From Brachycybe producta (taxonomy: Eukaryota > Arthropoda > Diplopoda > Playtdesmida > Andrognathidae), in assembly GCA_036925085.1 (NCBI GenBank), contig JAUPFP010000032.1, forward strand, positions 825,501-889,500: a stretch of 64,000 nucleotides of DNA. The letters are read 5' to 3'. Shown here piece by piece: positions 1-9,900 of the stretch (position 1 is the first letter of the stretch; every line of letters starts with the position of its first letter). The notes below the pieces were generated by a model. It had not been told where the DNA came from and ran no database searches. It saw nothing but the letters and a program-made list of their open reading frames with translations. The translations under genes and the position numbers were made by a program.

Positions 1-94
1 GAGTGATCGGGGACCGATTTCTGTTATTATTTGGAAGTAACCACCAGCAGCGGGACTTTTGAAAAAGTAAGAACTTTTAAACTCTTAAGAAAAT

Positions 95-2206
95 ATGCCA
101 GGTAGAGGCTCATGGAGAGGAGGCAGAATGATGTCTGCCTCTTCTAGTGAAGATGAGACGGAGAGTGGAACGGCGGGGACCGCTGAACCCCTCTCTCAAT
201 CTACCTGCCAGCTACAAAGGGCGGGCGCCGCCAGTGCGCCAACAACAAGAAGAGAGTCGCCAAATACAATAGATAGGCGCCGCACCTCCTCCGAACCGGA
301 GAATTTTCACCGGCGTGGGGAGAAGCGCCTAAAAGCAAGCTTCAAGCGACCTGCCAATGTCGGGCGCGAAGGGAAGCCTGCTGCTCCAAGCAGCATCGTC
401 CCCTTCGACGTCACGACATCAAAACACTACTGGGAGGAGCGGGAACACCGCATCGATATCAACCTCATGGCATGGGGGGTTAACCAGGCGTTCCGCGATA
501 GCATCGCGCCTGGTCAACCCATTCCGGGTGGAGCTGAAGCAAGAGGGAAGCGTGGGGGAGGTGGATCTGTGCCCTCCCCCCTCGAAGACCTCCACTTGGA
601 GATGCAGAGGGAGGCTGCCCTTCGCCAGGCAGCCAGAGATAAAAAGGAAGGGGAGGACAATCTGGCGTACCTCCGTGCGGTTTGCGCCCGCCTTGTCGAG
701 CTGGGCTTACCGTGTACGGCGCAACTCCCGAAGGAGGAGCTCCTGCGAATCGAGGCCCGACTCCAAGAAGCTGCCCGAGTTACGTCATCGGCCACGTCAT
801 CACCTCCATCCTCAAACTCGCCAGCAACCCTGACAACTGGCCTCTCCACATCTCCTTCTCCACCCATAACGCCACCAGAGCCTTTCCAACACTGCTCACC
901 GGTGCCGACACTCACTCCGCCGCCTCCTCCTCATACACCATTATCGTCACCACCAACCTCCCGGTGTGCCACGCCTCCACGCAGCGAGGCCGCCGCCACA
1001 ACTCCGACTCCAAAGCTACCTTCCATAGTGGTGGTTCCCCAACCTGTTCGTGTTCAGGTTCCCACTGGGGCTCGCCCCAAGGAGCCTCAACAGTCCTACA
1101 GGGGCCACCACTCTTCTCGAGACTCTCTTCAACGGCCACAACCACGTCGCTCTTCGCCACGTGGTTCCCATCTTTCGCCCCGACGCCGACCCGACGGAAG
1201 AAGTCAGCAGGAACAACGTGGTTCCTCTGGACGCGGCCCTCCGCCGCGTAATAACTTCGACCCAAGGGTCAGGCAAGACCTACAGGATCACCGAGTCCAA
1301 CTGGACCGCGACCATCGCTATGAAACTCGGGGCCCTCCTACTTGGGTCCCGCGTCGCTCTCCTCCTCCGCCACCTCCGGGCCGCCCTTCTGGACAACCTA
1401 CGCCTACACCTTTGATGCCGCCACCTTCCGCAGAGCGTGCCACGTTCTTGAAAAAACAGAAGGCACCAGGAAGTGCCAAGCCACTGGAGGCGCTGAGCAG
1501 GAAGTCGGCATCGAAGCGACTACGTCAGCGGGCCCGCGATATGGCCCGGTCCGCCTTGCGCCATGCCAGGCCTATCACGGGCGCATCAGTTTCTTTGGAA
1601 CCTGCGGCTCCAACACCAGCCCGACCAGCCGCACCGCCCACTGTACCCCATGCCGGGGCTACTCTGGGGCGGTTACCGCTGGATCATCCGTTCCGTGCAG
1701 CCACCTCCGGCGAGAGGTTGCTCAACAATCGGTGGGTCACTTGGCAGCGCGAAGTGCGCTCTGCCAACACCCTTTACGTAGGACACTTCTCTTTGGAGGA
1801 AGGGTTTCCCCGTCTGGACCTCCCTCCCCGGGAGCGATATGTCGTGGGACTCTCCCGCCTAACAAGTGTCCTCATCACCATCGTCTTCCCAAGAAGACGG
1901 ATTGTTGAAACCACCAGTTTCGCTGGAGATGCCATCGATGAAGCCACGGAAGCCCTTTTGGGAGCTTTCGTCAACTCCGTCTTTAGACTGCCAGCTGGAC
2001 AGACGTTCCGTACCAGTCGTCACTACATTCCGGAACCGGATCCTCGTTACCGAATCGCCGTCTTATGGGACGCCGCTTGGGCTACACTGTACCACAAGCG
2101 GTCCTCCCGTAAGATTATCGGGGACAGGGACATCTTCAATATCTTCCACCGGGATCTACCTGACGACCAGGGACAATGGCTGTCTGCCGCATCCAGCTAC
2201 CGATGA
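95..2206 (+). CDS. Unrecognised 703-aa proline-rich ORF inside an LTR element
   Basis: This is a single uninterrupted reading frame that is much richer in GC than the AT-rich DNA around it. I do not recognise the protein. Residues 1-110 are basic and serine-rich. Residues about 165-228 look helical and charged (EDLHLEMQREAALRQAARD). Residues about 228-440 are low-complexity Pro/Ser/Thr. Residues about 465-495 are strongly basic (SKRLRQRARDMARSALRHA). Residues about 530-703 look like a compact domain, with segments such as GLSRLTSVLITIVFPRRR. I see no protease, reverse transcriptase, integrase, zinc knuckle or signal peptide. About 400 bp downstream is a probable 3' LTR preceded by a purine-rich tract, so this may be a Gag-like or extra 3' ORF of a retrotransposon. 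The start is the first in-frame ATG. Shorter ORFs in other frames here are shadows of this GC-rich frame. Confidence 0.55.
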   Translation: MPGRGSWRGGRMMSASSSEDETESGTAGTAEPLSQSTCQLQRAGAASAPTTRRESPNTIDRRRTSSEPENFHRRGEKRLKASFKRPANVGREGKPAAPSSIVPFDVTTSKHYWEEREHRIDINLMAWGVNQAFRDSIAPGQPIPGGAEARGKRGGGGSVPSPLEDLHLEMQREAALRQAARDKKEGEDNLAYLRAVCARLVELGLPCTAQLPKEELLRIEARLQEAARVTSSATSSPPSSNSPATLTTGLSTSPSPPITPPEPFQHCSPVPTLTPPPPPHTPLSSPPTSRCATPPRSEAAATTPTPKLPSIVVVPQPVRVQVPTGARPKEPQQSYRGHHSSRDSLQRPQPRRSSPRGSHLSPRRRPDGRSQQEQRGSSGRGPPPRNNFDPRVRQDLQDHRVQLDRDHRYETRGPPTWVPRRSPPPPPPGRPSGQPTPTPLMPPPSAERATFLKKQKAPGSAKPLEALSRKSASKRLRQRARDMARSALRHARPITGASVSLEPAAPTPARPAAPPTVPHAGATLGRLPLDHPFRAATSGERLLNNRWVTWQREVRSANTLYVGHFSLEEGFPRLDLPPRERYVVGLSRLTSVLITIVFPRRRIVETTSFAGDAIDEATEALLGAFVNSVFRLPAGQTFRTSRHYIPEPDPRYRIAVLWDAAWATLYHKRSSRKIIGDRDIFNIFHRDLPDDQGQWLSAASSYR

Positions 2207-2608
2207 GGCCAGGTCCGGCGGGATTACCCCCCGTACGGTTCATGGACCCAGGATCCTCCCCACCCTCCGCAGCAGGGATAGCTGCGCGCCACATGTACTC
2301 ATGTGGTTGCCACCCATCCGGGTGGCATTATCGAAAAATTTATAAAAAAATAAAATACGTTGCAACTGTTCTTTTCTTTTTAGATTCCAATAGCGGCTCG
2401 CCACTCAGCGAGCATTAATTATCTTTGTTTTATGTTTTCAGCCTTTTCCAATTTTTAAGGGCGCTGACACTTTGGTGCCAGTGCCTTTCCATAACCACCT
2501 CTGTACACGGTAAGTCCTCAGCCACCCATGTCTCCCCGCTGCGTAACTTGAAAACCTTCCACCCTTGGCTGGAGTACGAGGACGTACTCCAAGCAAAGTT
2601 GGAGGGTA
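2207..2608 (+). other. Region between the 703-aa ORF and the LTR
   Basis: This stretch holds no convincing coding sequence. It contains two adjacent hairpins, an A-rich tract with AATAAA near 2349, two splice-acceptor-like sites (near 2382 and 2441), a donor-like GTAAGT near 2511, and a purine-rich segment (AAAGTTGGAGGG) just before 2609. That segment is where an LTR element would keep its polypurine tract. Confidence 0.4.
2289..2326 (+). other. Twin 7-bp-stem hairpins downstream of the ORF
   Basis: Two perfect stem-loops lie 2 nt apart. The first pairs CCACATG with CATGTGG around loop TACT (2289-2306). The second pairs GCCACCC with GGGTGGC around loop ATCC (2309-2326). An A/T-rich run follows. 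They may be an RNA structure in the 3' UTR of the element transcript. Confidence 0.6.
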
Positions 2609-3043
2609 TGTAACACCCTGTAAATCGTGATCCCGCCAAAACCATAGCCTGGGGGGTAAACAACTCTCAACCGTCCCTCCCTCCTCTCTGACTCACCTTT
2701 CTGACTCATGCCCAAGTGGCGGATTGATACATAAAGGACCATGGTCACTTGGACCTGGTTACACCTCGCAGGTGTACACAGGTCCAAGGTATAAAAGGAC
2801 CATGTTCCTCTTTGTTCCTCAGTTCTTTCCTTTGCCTGTTTTTGCGATACATTCCAAATCATGGGCCTGAGGATTTCCAGTTAGTATATTACTATTCACC
2901 CTTGTATCTGTACTTCTTACAAGGAATGAATAAAAGTGTTGTAACAAGAAGTAGCGTTGTCTCTATGTTTATGTAAATAACTTCTCTTCAGAGGCCGGAG
3001 GTTTCATAGGGCAGGAGCTATACGATTCTCAGCAGCTACAACA
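2609..3043 (+). mobile_element. Probable 3' LTR of a Gypsy-type retrotransposon
   Basis: The segment begins TGTAACACCC, a start common in Ty3/Gypsy LTRs, directly after a purine-rich tract. It holds a TATAAAAG box at 2790 and AATAAA near 2927, and it can end at ACAACA (3043), giving TG...CA termini over about 435 bp. The right boundary is a guess because the 5' LTR and target-site duplication lie outside the window. Confidence 0.45.
2748..2797 (+). promoter_or_regulatory. LTR core promoter: inverted repeat abutting a TATA box
   Basis: Imperfect 19-bp arms (2748-2766 and 2770-2788) flank a 3-nt centre and are followed at once by TATAAAAG (2790-2797). The sequence AAAGGACCATG occurs both just before the left arm and just after the TATA box. 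This is the arrangement of an LTR U3 promoter with a symmetric upstream element. Confidence 0.45.
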
Positions 3044-3883
3044 TCTTCTCTGGTCGGAATACCGATGGAGAAGATGTATATCAGCATCAACCGGAAGAGA
3101 GAGAGATGGCCGCCACTCTCCTGCATCGATTTCACCCCCATGCAGAAGAGTGACTACAATCTATCTCCATCCAGCTCTCTCTACAGCTCGGATCTTCTCT
3201 GTGCAGGTGTCATACTGCTCAGAGAAGAAACGAAAAGTAGAAAATGTCATCTAAAGGTTGGTAATAAAATATTGGTTGATGTCAAAAGCTCACAAGAGGT
3301 AGCTCTACTCCATGCAAGAGGAAAAGTCTTCAAATAGCCTCTCTTCAAGGATATCTTTATTTTTCTTATCTTTTTATTCCTCTTTATGAACAGAATGTAG
3401 TCGTGTTCTACTACAGATAAAGAATTTAGCTAAGTAGAAATAGCGCCGTCTACTGGCAACTGGCTCAAAGTTGAGCTACCTCTATACAATGTTTATGTTA
3501 ATGAAATAGTCGTGTTATAACTAATAATTAAGAGAAAAAAAAAATCTAGCGTTAAATAGAGGTAGCGCCATCTACTGACAACACTCCGTATTAGCAGTAT
3601 ATAGCACGAAGGAGCATACTTCGTGCAACATACATGTAGAGCTAAAAGTTGAGCTACCTGTAGTATATTTACATTTCGCATTGAGGCTTATTCAGCGATT
3701 GTAGTGTTAGACGCTAGAGGGCGCTAGTGGTCGCGATGGGCATTGAATTACATTGATTGACTATTGAGTTTCATTGTCACGTCTTCGTTTTAATGACATT
3801 TTCATATGGATTTTGGTGCTGTTAATGTTTTATCAGTTGTTGTTCTTAATTTTATTTCGGTGTTGTAATAAGAAGACACGAAA
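3044..3883 (+). other. 5' flank of the BLTP3-like gene with a duplicated repeat
   Basis: I see no gene here. Two copies of a motif containing TAGCGCC(G/A)TCTACT and AAAGTTGAGCTACCT lie at about 3437-3485 and 3557-3665 and look like fragments of a dispersed repeat. The last ~200 bp is the likely 5' UTR and promoter of the downstream gene. No TATA box is obvious. Confidence 0.4.
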
Positions 3884-3927
3884 ATGGTTTCTTTAATCAA
3901 GAATCAAATCTTAAAGCATCTTTCTAA
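3884..3927 (+). CDS. BLTP3: BLTP3 exon 1
   Basis: Encodes residues 1-14, starting MVSLIKNQILKHLS, plus the first two bases of Lys15. The donor is AA|GTAAGT. The ATG matches the N-terminus of the human proteins in position and sequence. Confidence 0.93.
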
Positions 3928-6900
3928 GTAAGTACGAGGCTATTTCTAATTTTTTTGGAAGGGTGGATTTTTTGTTTGAATTCTTTAAAATAAAAAAAAA
4001 ATAATACATGAATGGTATCGCGCTGTTAATAAGATGTGTTACGCGATTTGTTACAAAACTTTTGTCTGAATTAAGTATTTTTTTGGAATTTTGCAATAGA
4101 CACAATTTCTAGGTATTGCGCTGTGAATAAGATGTGTGGCGCCATTTAGTGACATTTATTACAAACTTTTATTTGACTTTTGAAGATTTTGCAATAGAAC
4201 CCAATGGTAATATGCGCTGTGACCCTCCTTATTCACAACTAAATACCACAACGTAAAGGTGTGTCTTATTGTAAAATACCCCATGTTTAATATAGCCACG
4301 GCATGTGGCCAACGGTTCGGAACCTGTTTGCCAGTATACATCAAACTGATAAGAACTGGTTCCAAACCGATTCCGAACCGAGTAGAAGCAGTTTGGTTTT
4401 TACCCTTAGCCACCTCTAACTAATGTGCTGTGCAAAGCTGATAATGCAAATTTGGGAACCGGTTACAACCAGCTCGATTAAAACAGCTTAGCATGTTTGC
4501 ACAGCACATTAGACTGATGTGCTACGCAAATTTGCTAATGCGTATTAGGAACGGGTTTGAACCGGTTCGTAAATGAGCGAGGAACCTGATCAGAACCGGT
4601 TCTCAAAAAATCGCGAACCGCTAACCGATTAAGACAGTTTCGAACTGTGTAAAAACGGTTCGTCAAAATCGACGAACTGATTAGAACCGGTTCTCAAAAA
4701 ATCGCGAATCGCTAACTGATTAAGACAGTTTCGAGCGGTGTAAAAACGGTTCGTCAAAATCGACGAACTGATCAGAACCGGTTCTCAAAAAATCACGAAC
4801 CGCTAACCGATTAAGACAGTTTCGAACCGTGTAAAAACGGTTCGTCAAAATCGACGAACTGATCAGAACCGGTTCTCAACAAACCGCGAACGGATTAAGC
4901 CGGTTCTGAACCGTGTAGAAATGGTTTGTCAAGATCGACGAACCGATTAGAACTGGTTCTGAACAAATTACGAGCCACGAACCGTTTAAGCCGGTTCCGA
5001 ACTATGTAGAAACGGTTCGTCAAGAGCGACGAACTGATCAGAACCGGTTCTCAACAAACCGCGAACGGATTAAGACGGTTCCGAACCGTGTATAAATGGT
5101 TCGTCCAGATCGACGAACTGATTAGAACTGGTTCTGAACAAATCACGAGCCGCAAACCGATTAAGCCGGTTCCGAACTATGTAGAAACGGTTCGTCAAAA
5201 TCGACAAACTGATCAGAACCGGTTCTCAACAAACCGCGAACGAATTAAGCCGGTTCCGAACCGTGTTGAAATGTTTCGTCAAGGTCGACGAACTGATTAG
5301 AACCGGTTCTCAAAAAATCGCGAACCGCTAACCGATTAAGCTGGTTCCGAACCATGTGGAAATGGTTGGACAAAATCAACGAACTGATCAGAACCAATTC
5401 TCAACAAATCGCGAATCGATTAAACCCGTTTCGGACCGAGTAGAAACGGTAGACCTTTTCAAACGTTTTTTTGGTAGAAGGCCCTAAGGCGTTCGTACGC
5501 TGCAGTATGTTCTCAAATGCATCGCTTAGTATTTAACATCGAGCGGGGAATTTGTCGAACAAGAAATTAATCGAACGTACGACTCATTTGTTATTATTTT
5601 TCAGGTTTGCCAAGAATCTTTCGCCGAACCAAATAAATCTCAGCACGTTCAAAGGCGAAGGAGAGTTAACGAACTTAGAGTTGAACGAAGATGTACTTAT
5701 GGATCTTTTGGAACTGCCGCTTTGGTTACGATTAACGAAAGCGACTTGCAATAAGTTATCAATCAAGGTGATGGTTTTCTTGTAAATTTTGCCAAAAAAA
5801 AAGGGGTCGTTTAATGTTTTCTGCCATTTTTTTTAGGTTCAATGGACCAAGTTGAAGTCCGTTCCGTTGTGCGTTGTAAGTTTTCCCGATTTAAGCCGCA
5901 CGAATTTAGTCTTTTCTTCGTTTTAAAACCGAATTTTATTTGTTTTCATTAAAGTACCTCGACGAATTGATTGTCGAAATGGAAACTTGCGAGAAGCTAC
6001 GCCAAGCGTCTACCGAATCAACGCTACCGGCTTATAGGTGAATTATCGGGTTTGAGGAACTGAGCGAGCGAGACGATTAAATAAGCGCTGAACTGTATAA
6101 TAGCTAAAAGTTTCGCATTTGTTTCATTTTTTTTTTTTTTGCTTTTTTCGTGTATTTAGCAACAATTGGTTTGAATACGGCAGCAGTTTTGGTTAAAATA
6201 AACTGCAAATATGCAGAGCCTTTTGTGTTTTTGGTTTAAAAGGCCCCAAAAATGAAGTGCTTAATTAATGCTTGATGCCAGTGTCGCAAACGGCGTTAGA
6301 ACGCTTCTGCGCATGCGCGTTTGTTGGGCTTCCTATAAGAAATTAACAACGAAATAATTTCGTAATTTTAGTGATTTTTTCGTACGAAACCTTTGATTTT
6401 ACGACGAAATGATGCGGAAGTGACGTGAAAAATCGGCGTTTTTCGTCGAATGATGGAAATATGGCGTCGTTTCAAAAATTTTGCAAACGGCGTTTCAACG
6501 CTTCTGTGGATGCGCGTTTGGTTCGTTTCCTGTACGAAATTATCTACGAAATAATTCAATAATTTCGTAATTTAAGTGATCATTTTGTACGAAATGTTTT
6601 ATTTTACAACGAAATTCGGTGGAAATGGCGTGAAAAATCGGGGAGGGGGGGCGTTTTTCATCGAATTCATGGGAAAATGGCGTCGTTTTAAAAGTTTCGC
6701 AAATGGCGTTAGAACGCTTCTGCGCATGCGTGTTTGTTTCGCTTCCTGTAAGAAATTAACAACGAAATAATTTCGTAATTTTAGTGATCTTTATGAAGCC
6801 TTTTATTTTTATGACGAAATGATCCGGAAATGACGTCAAAATCGGTCATTTCGTAAATAAAATAATTTCGTACGAAATTTCTCTCATCATCATCATTTCC

Positions 6901-9900
6901 TGTACCTTATCCCGCGAGCAGCAGGGTCGGCCTTGCTGGTTCTAACTCCACTCGTTCCGATTTTGCACCAAGCCCCCAGTGACCCCACATGCCACCATAT
7001 CCCGTTTTACTACCACATCCCAGGTTTGCTTGGGTCTTCCTCTACCCCGTTTTATTCCCAGGTCTAAGTTCATTGCCTGTCTCAGCAGCCCATCTTCTCC
7101 ACTCCTGAGGACATGCCCAAACCACCGCAGCCTATTTTCCTGCATCTTTTCTACTATATTTGTTACCCCTACACTACCCCTAATAAAATCATTTCTGATC
7201 CTATCCCTTCTGGTCACCCCACTCATAAACCTTAGCATTCTCATCTCAGCTACCTGCATTCTATCCTCATGCACCTTCTTGATTGCCCAACATTCTGACC
7301 CATACAACATAGCTGGTCTGACTACTGTTCTATAAAACTTTCCCTTCAATTTTATAGGTAACTTCCTGTCACATAAAACCCCACTAGCCTGCCTCCACCT
7401 ATGCCAACCTGCTTTTATCCGGTTTGTGATGTCTAAGTCTAAGCTCCCATCATCTTGCAGCACAGATCCTAAATATTTGAAGTCATGCACCTGCTGCATT
7501 AAACTGTCCCCAAATCTAATCCCCTCATTCAACTGTTCTTTCCCATCCCACTGAAATTTCATGTACTCCTTTTTTGCCCTACTTATTTTCAACCCCTTTG
7601 ATTCCAAGGCATTCCTAGTCTCCTCTAACCTTATCTCGAGTTCCAATTTGGATTCCCCAACTAAGACTATGTCATCTGCAAACAGCATACACCAGGGGAC
7701 CTCCTGCCTCACCCCTGCCAGTAACTCATCCAGGACCAAAATAAATAGATATGGACTAAGTGCTGAGCCCTGGTGCACACCAATCCTAACACGAAAACTG
7801 TCAGAGAACCCCCAGGCAGTCTTAACGCTTGTCCGTGCATCCCTATACATGTCCCTCACCATATCTATATAACTCTCACCCACCCCCTTCTTCTGTAAGA
7901 CCTCCCACAATAACGTCCGTGGTACTCTGTCATAGGCTTTCTCTAGATCTATAAATACCATGTGTAACTTTCTTGGCAGCCCGAAACTTCTCAATAACTT
8001 GCCTTACGGCAAAAATAGGGTGCATTGTGGATTTTCCTGGCATAAACCCAAACTGACTTCCCCCAATTGCAGTTTTACCCCGTAGTCGAGCTTCAATTAC
8101 TCTCTCCCAAAGCTTCATCGTATGACTCATCAATTTAATACCTCTATAGTTCCCACATTCCTGAACATCACCCTTCCCTTTGAAAATAGGCACTAACCAG
8201 CTGTCCCGCCATGCACCTGGCATTCTATCCCCCATAGCCAATCTATTGAATAACTTTGTGAGCCAGGAAATGGCAACATTCCCCAAGACCTTCCACACCT
8301 CTACTGGTATCCCATCTGGCCCTAAAGCCTTCCCTAGCTTCATTTTTCGCAATGCCTGAACAATTTCCTCAGCCCTAACCTGCTCCACTTCTTCTCTATG
8401 ATTATTTCTTCCAGTGAAAGGCTCCTGCTCTACCCCCTCATTCATAAGCTTACTAAAATATTCCCCCCACCTGTTCCGTACTGGCTCCCTACCCCACAAT
8501 ACTTTGCCCCCATTATCCTTAACACTCACCACCTTTTCAATATCTCTGCCTTTATTCTCCCGAGCCCTAGCTATTCTATATACTGCCATTTCTCCTGCTC
8601 TGGTACCTAACTTGGCATACATGTCCGCATATTTCTTATGCTTTGCTAAGGCTACCTGCTGTTTGGCCTCTATCTTGGCACGCTTGTAGTCTATCTGGGC
8701 CTCCCTGCTTCCATCGTGCCACCAAGTCCTGAAAGCATCTTTCTTCCTTTTAACTGCCCTCTGTACCTCCTCATCCCACCACCAAGTTTCTCTGTCTAAT
8801 CGAGACCCCCCTACTCGTACTGTCCCTAGTACCTCGTTTCCACAATCACGGATCTGTTGTGCTACCCTTGTCCACAGCTCTCCTGCAGTGCCATCTAAAT
8901 CCCATGCTATCTTACCTGCCATTTTCTTAAACTCTTCCGCCTTGTCTGGTAATGCCCACCACCTAATTGCTGTCTCTCCTCTATGTCTGACCACCTGTTT
9001 TGCACCCCTAGGTTTTAGGTCTAACACTACTAGCCTATGTTGTCCCGCTAAGTTTTCACTCGGTATCACTTTACAATCCTTGCACTCGTTTCTATCCTCA
9101 CTCCGAATCATGAAGAGATCAATCTGGGATTCTCCTGCCCTGCTCTTAAAAGTAATCAAATGTTCCTCTCGCTTCTGGAATAGTGTGTTTGCTAAAATTA
9201 ACTTATGTGCCACTGCTGCCTCCAGGATACTCTCCCCTGCTTTATTTCGCTCTCCATAGCCCCACCCACCATGTACCTCTTCATACCCTTCCCTACCTCT
9301 ACCTACATGTCCGTTAAAGTCCCCACCAATTATGACCCGTTCCTTCCTACTCAGGCCCAACATTAGGTCATCAAACTGTTCCCAGAATGCTAGCTTCCTG
9401 GCTGTATCTAATCCAACCTGGGGGCCATATGCACTAACTACATTTATAACAATGCCACCCCAAACTACCTTTACTACTAACAGCCTACTATTTATCCGCC
9501 TAACCTCAACCACACTATGTCTGAGTTCCTGATCTAGGACAATTCCCACTCCATTTCTACCCTCCTCACTACTTGCATAAATTAATTTATACCCATCCCC
9601 AATGTCCCTGGATTTATCCCCTTTCCATCTTGTCTCCTGCAGACATGCAACATTTACCCTCCTAGCCTTTAGAACACTAGATAACTCCCTAGTCTTCCCT
9701 GTCAAACTCCCTATATTCCAGGTGCCAAACCTAAGTTTAGTACCTCCACTTCTACCACTACTTCCAAGACCTCCTTGTTGTTGATGCTGGACTCGCTTCT
9801 TTAGCCCCACCCGTCCACTGTGGGGTAGCCCTTGCCAATTTGTCACAGCCACCGGGCGTTGCAGCTGCGCGTCGCTTATGGCGGGGGACGCCCTAGCCAT

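Noticed and set aside
3065..3337. 90-codon ORF just after the LTR
   Set aside because: No similarity I can recognise, no splice context, composition like its surroundings. Too weak to call.
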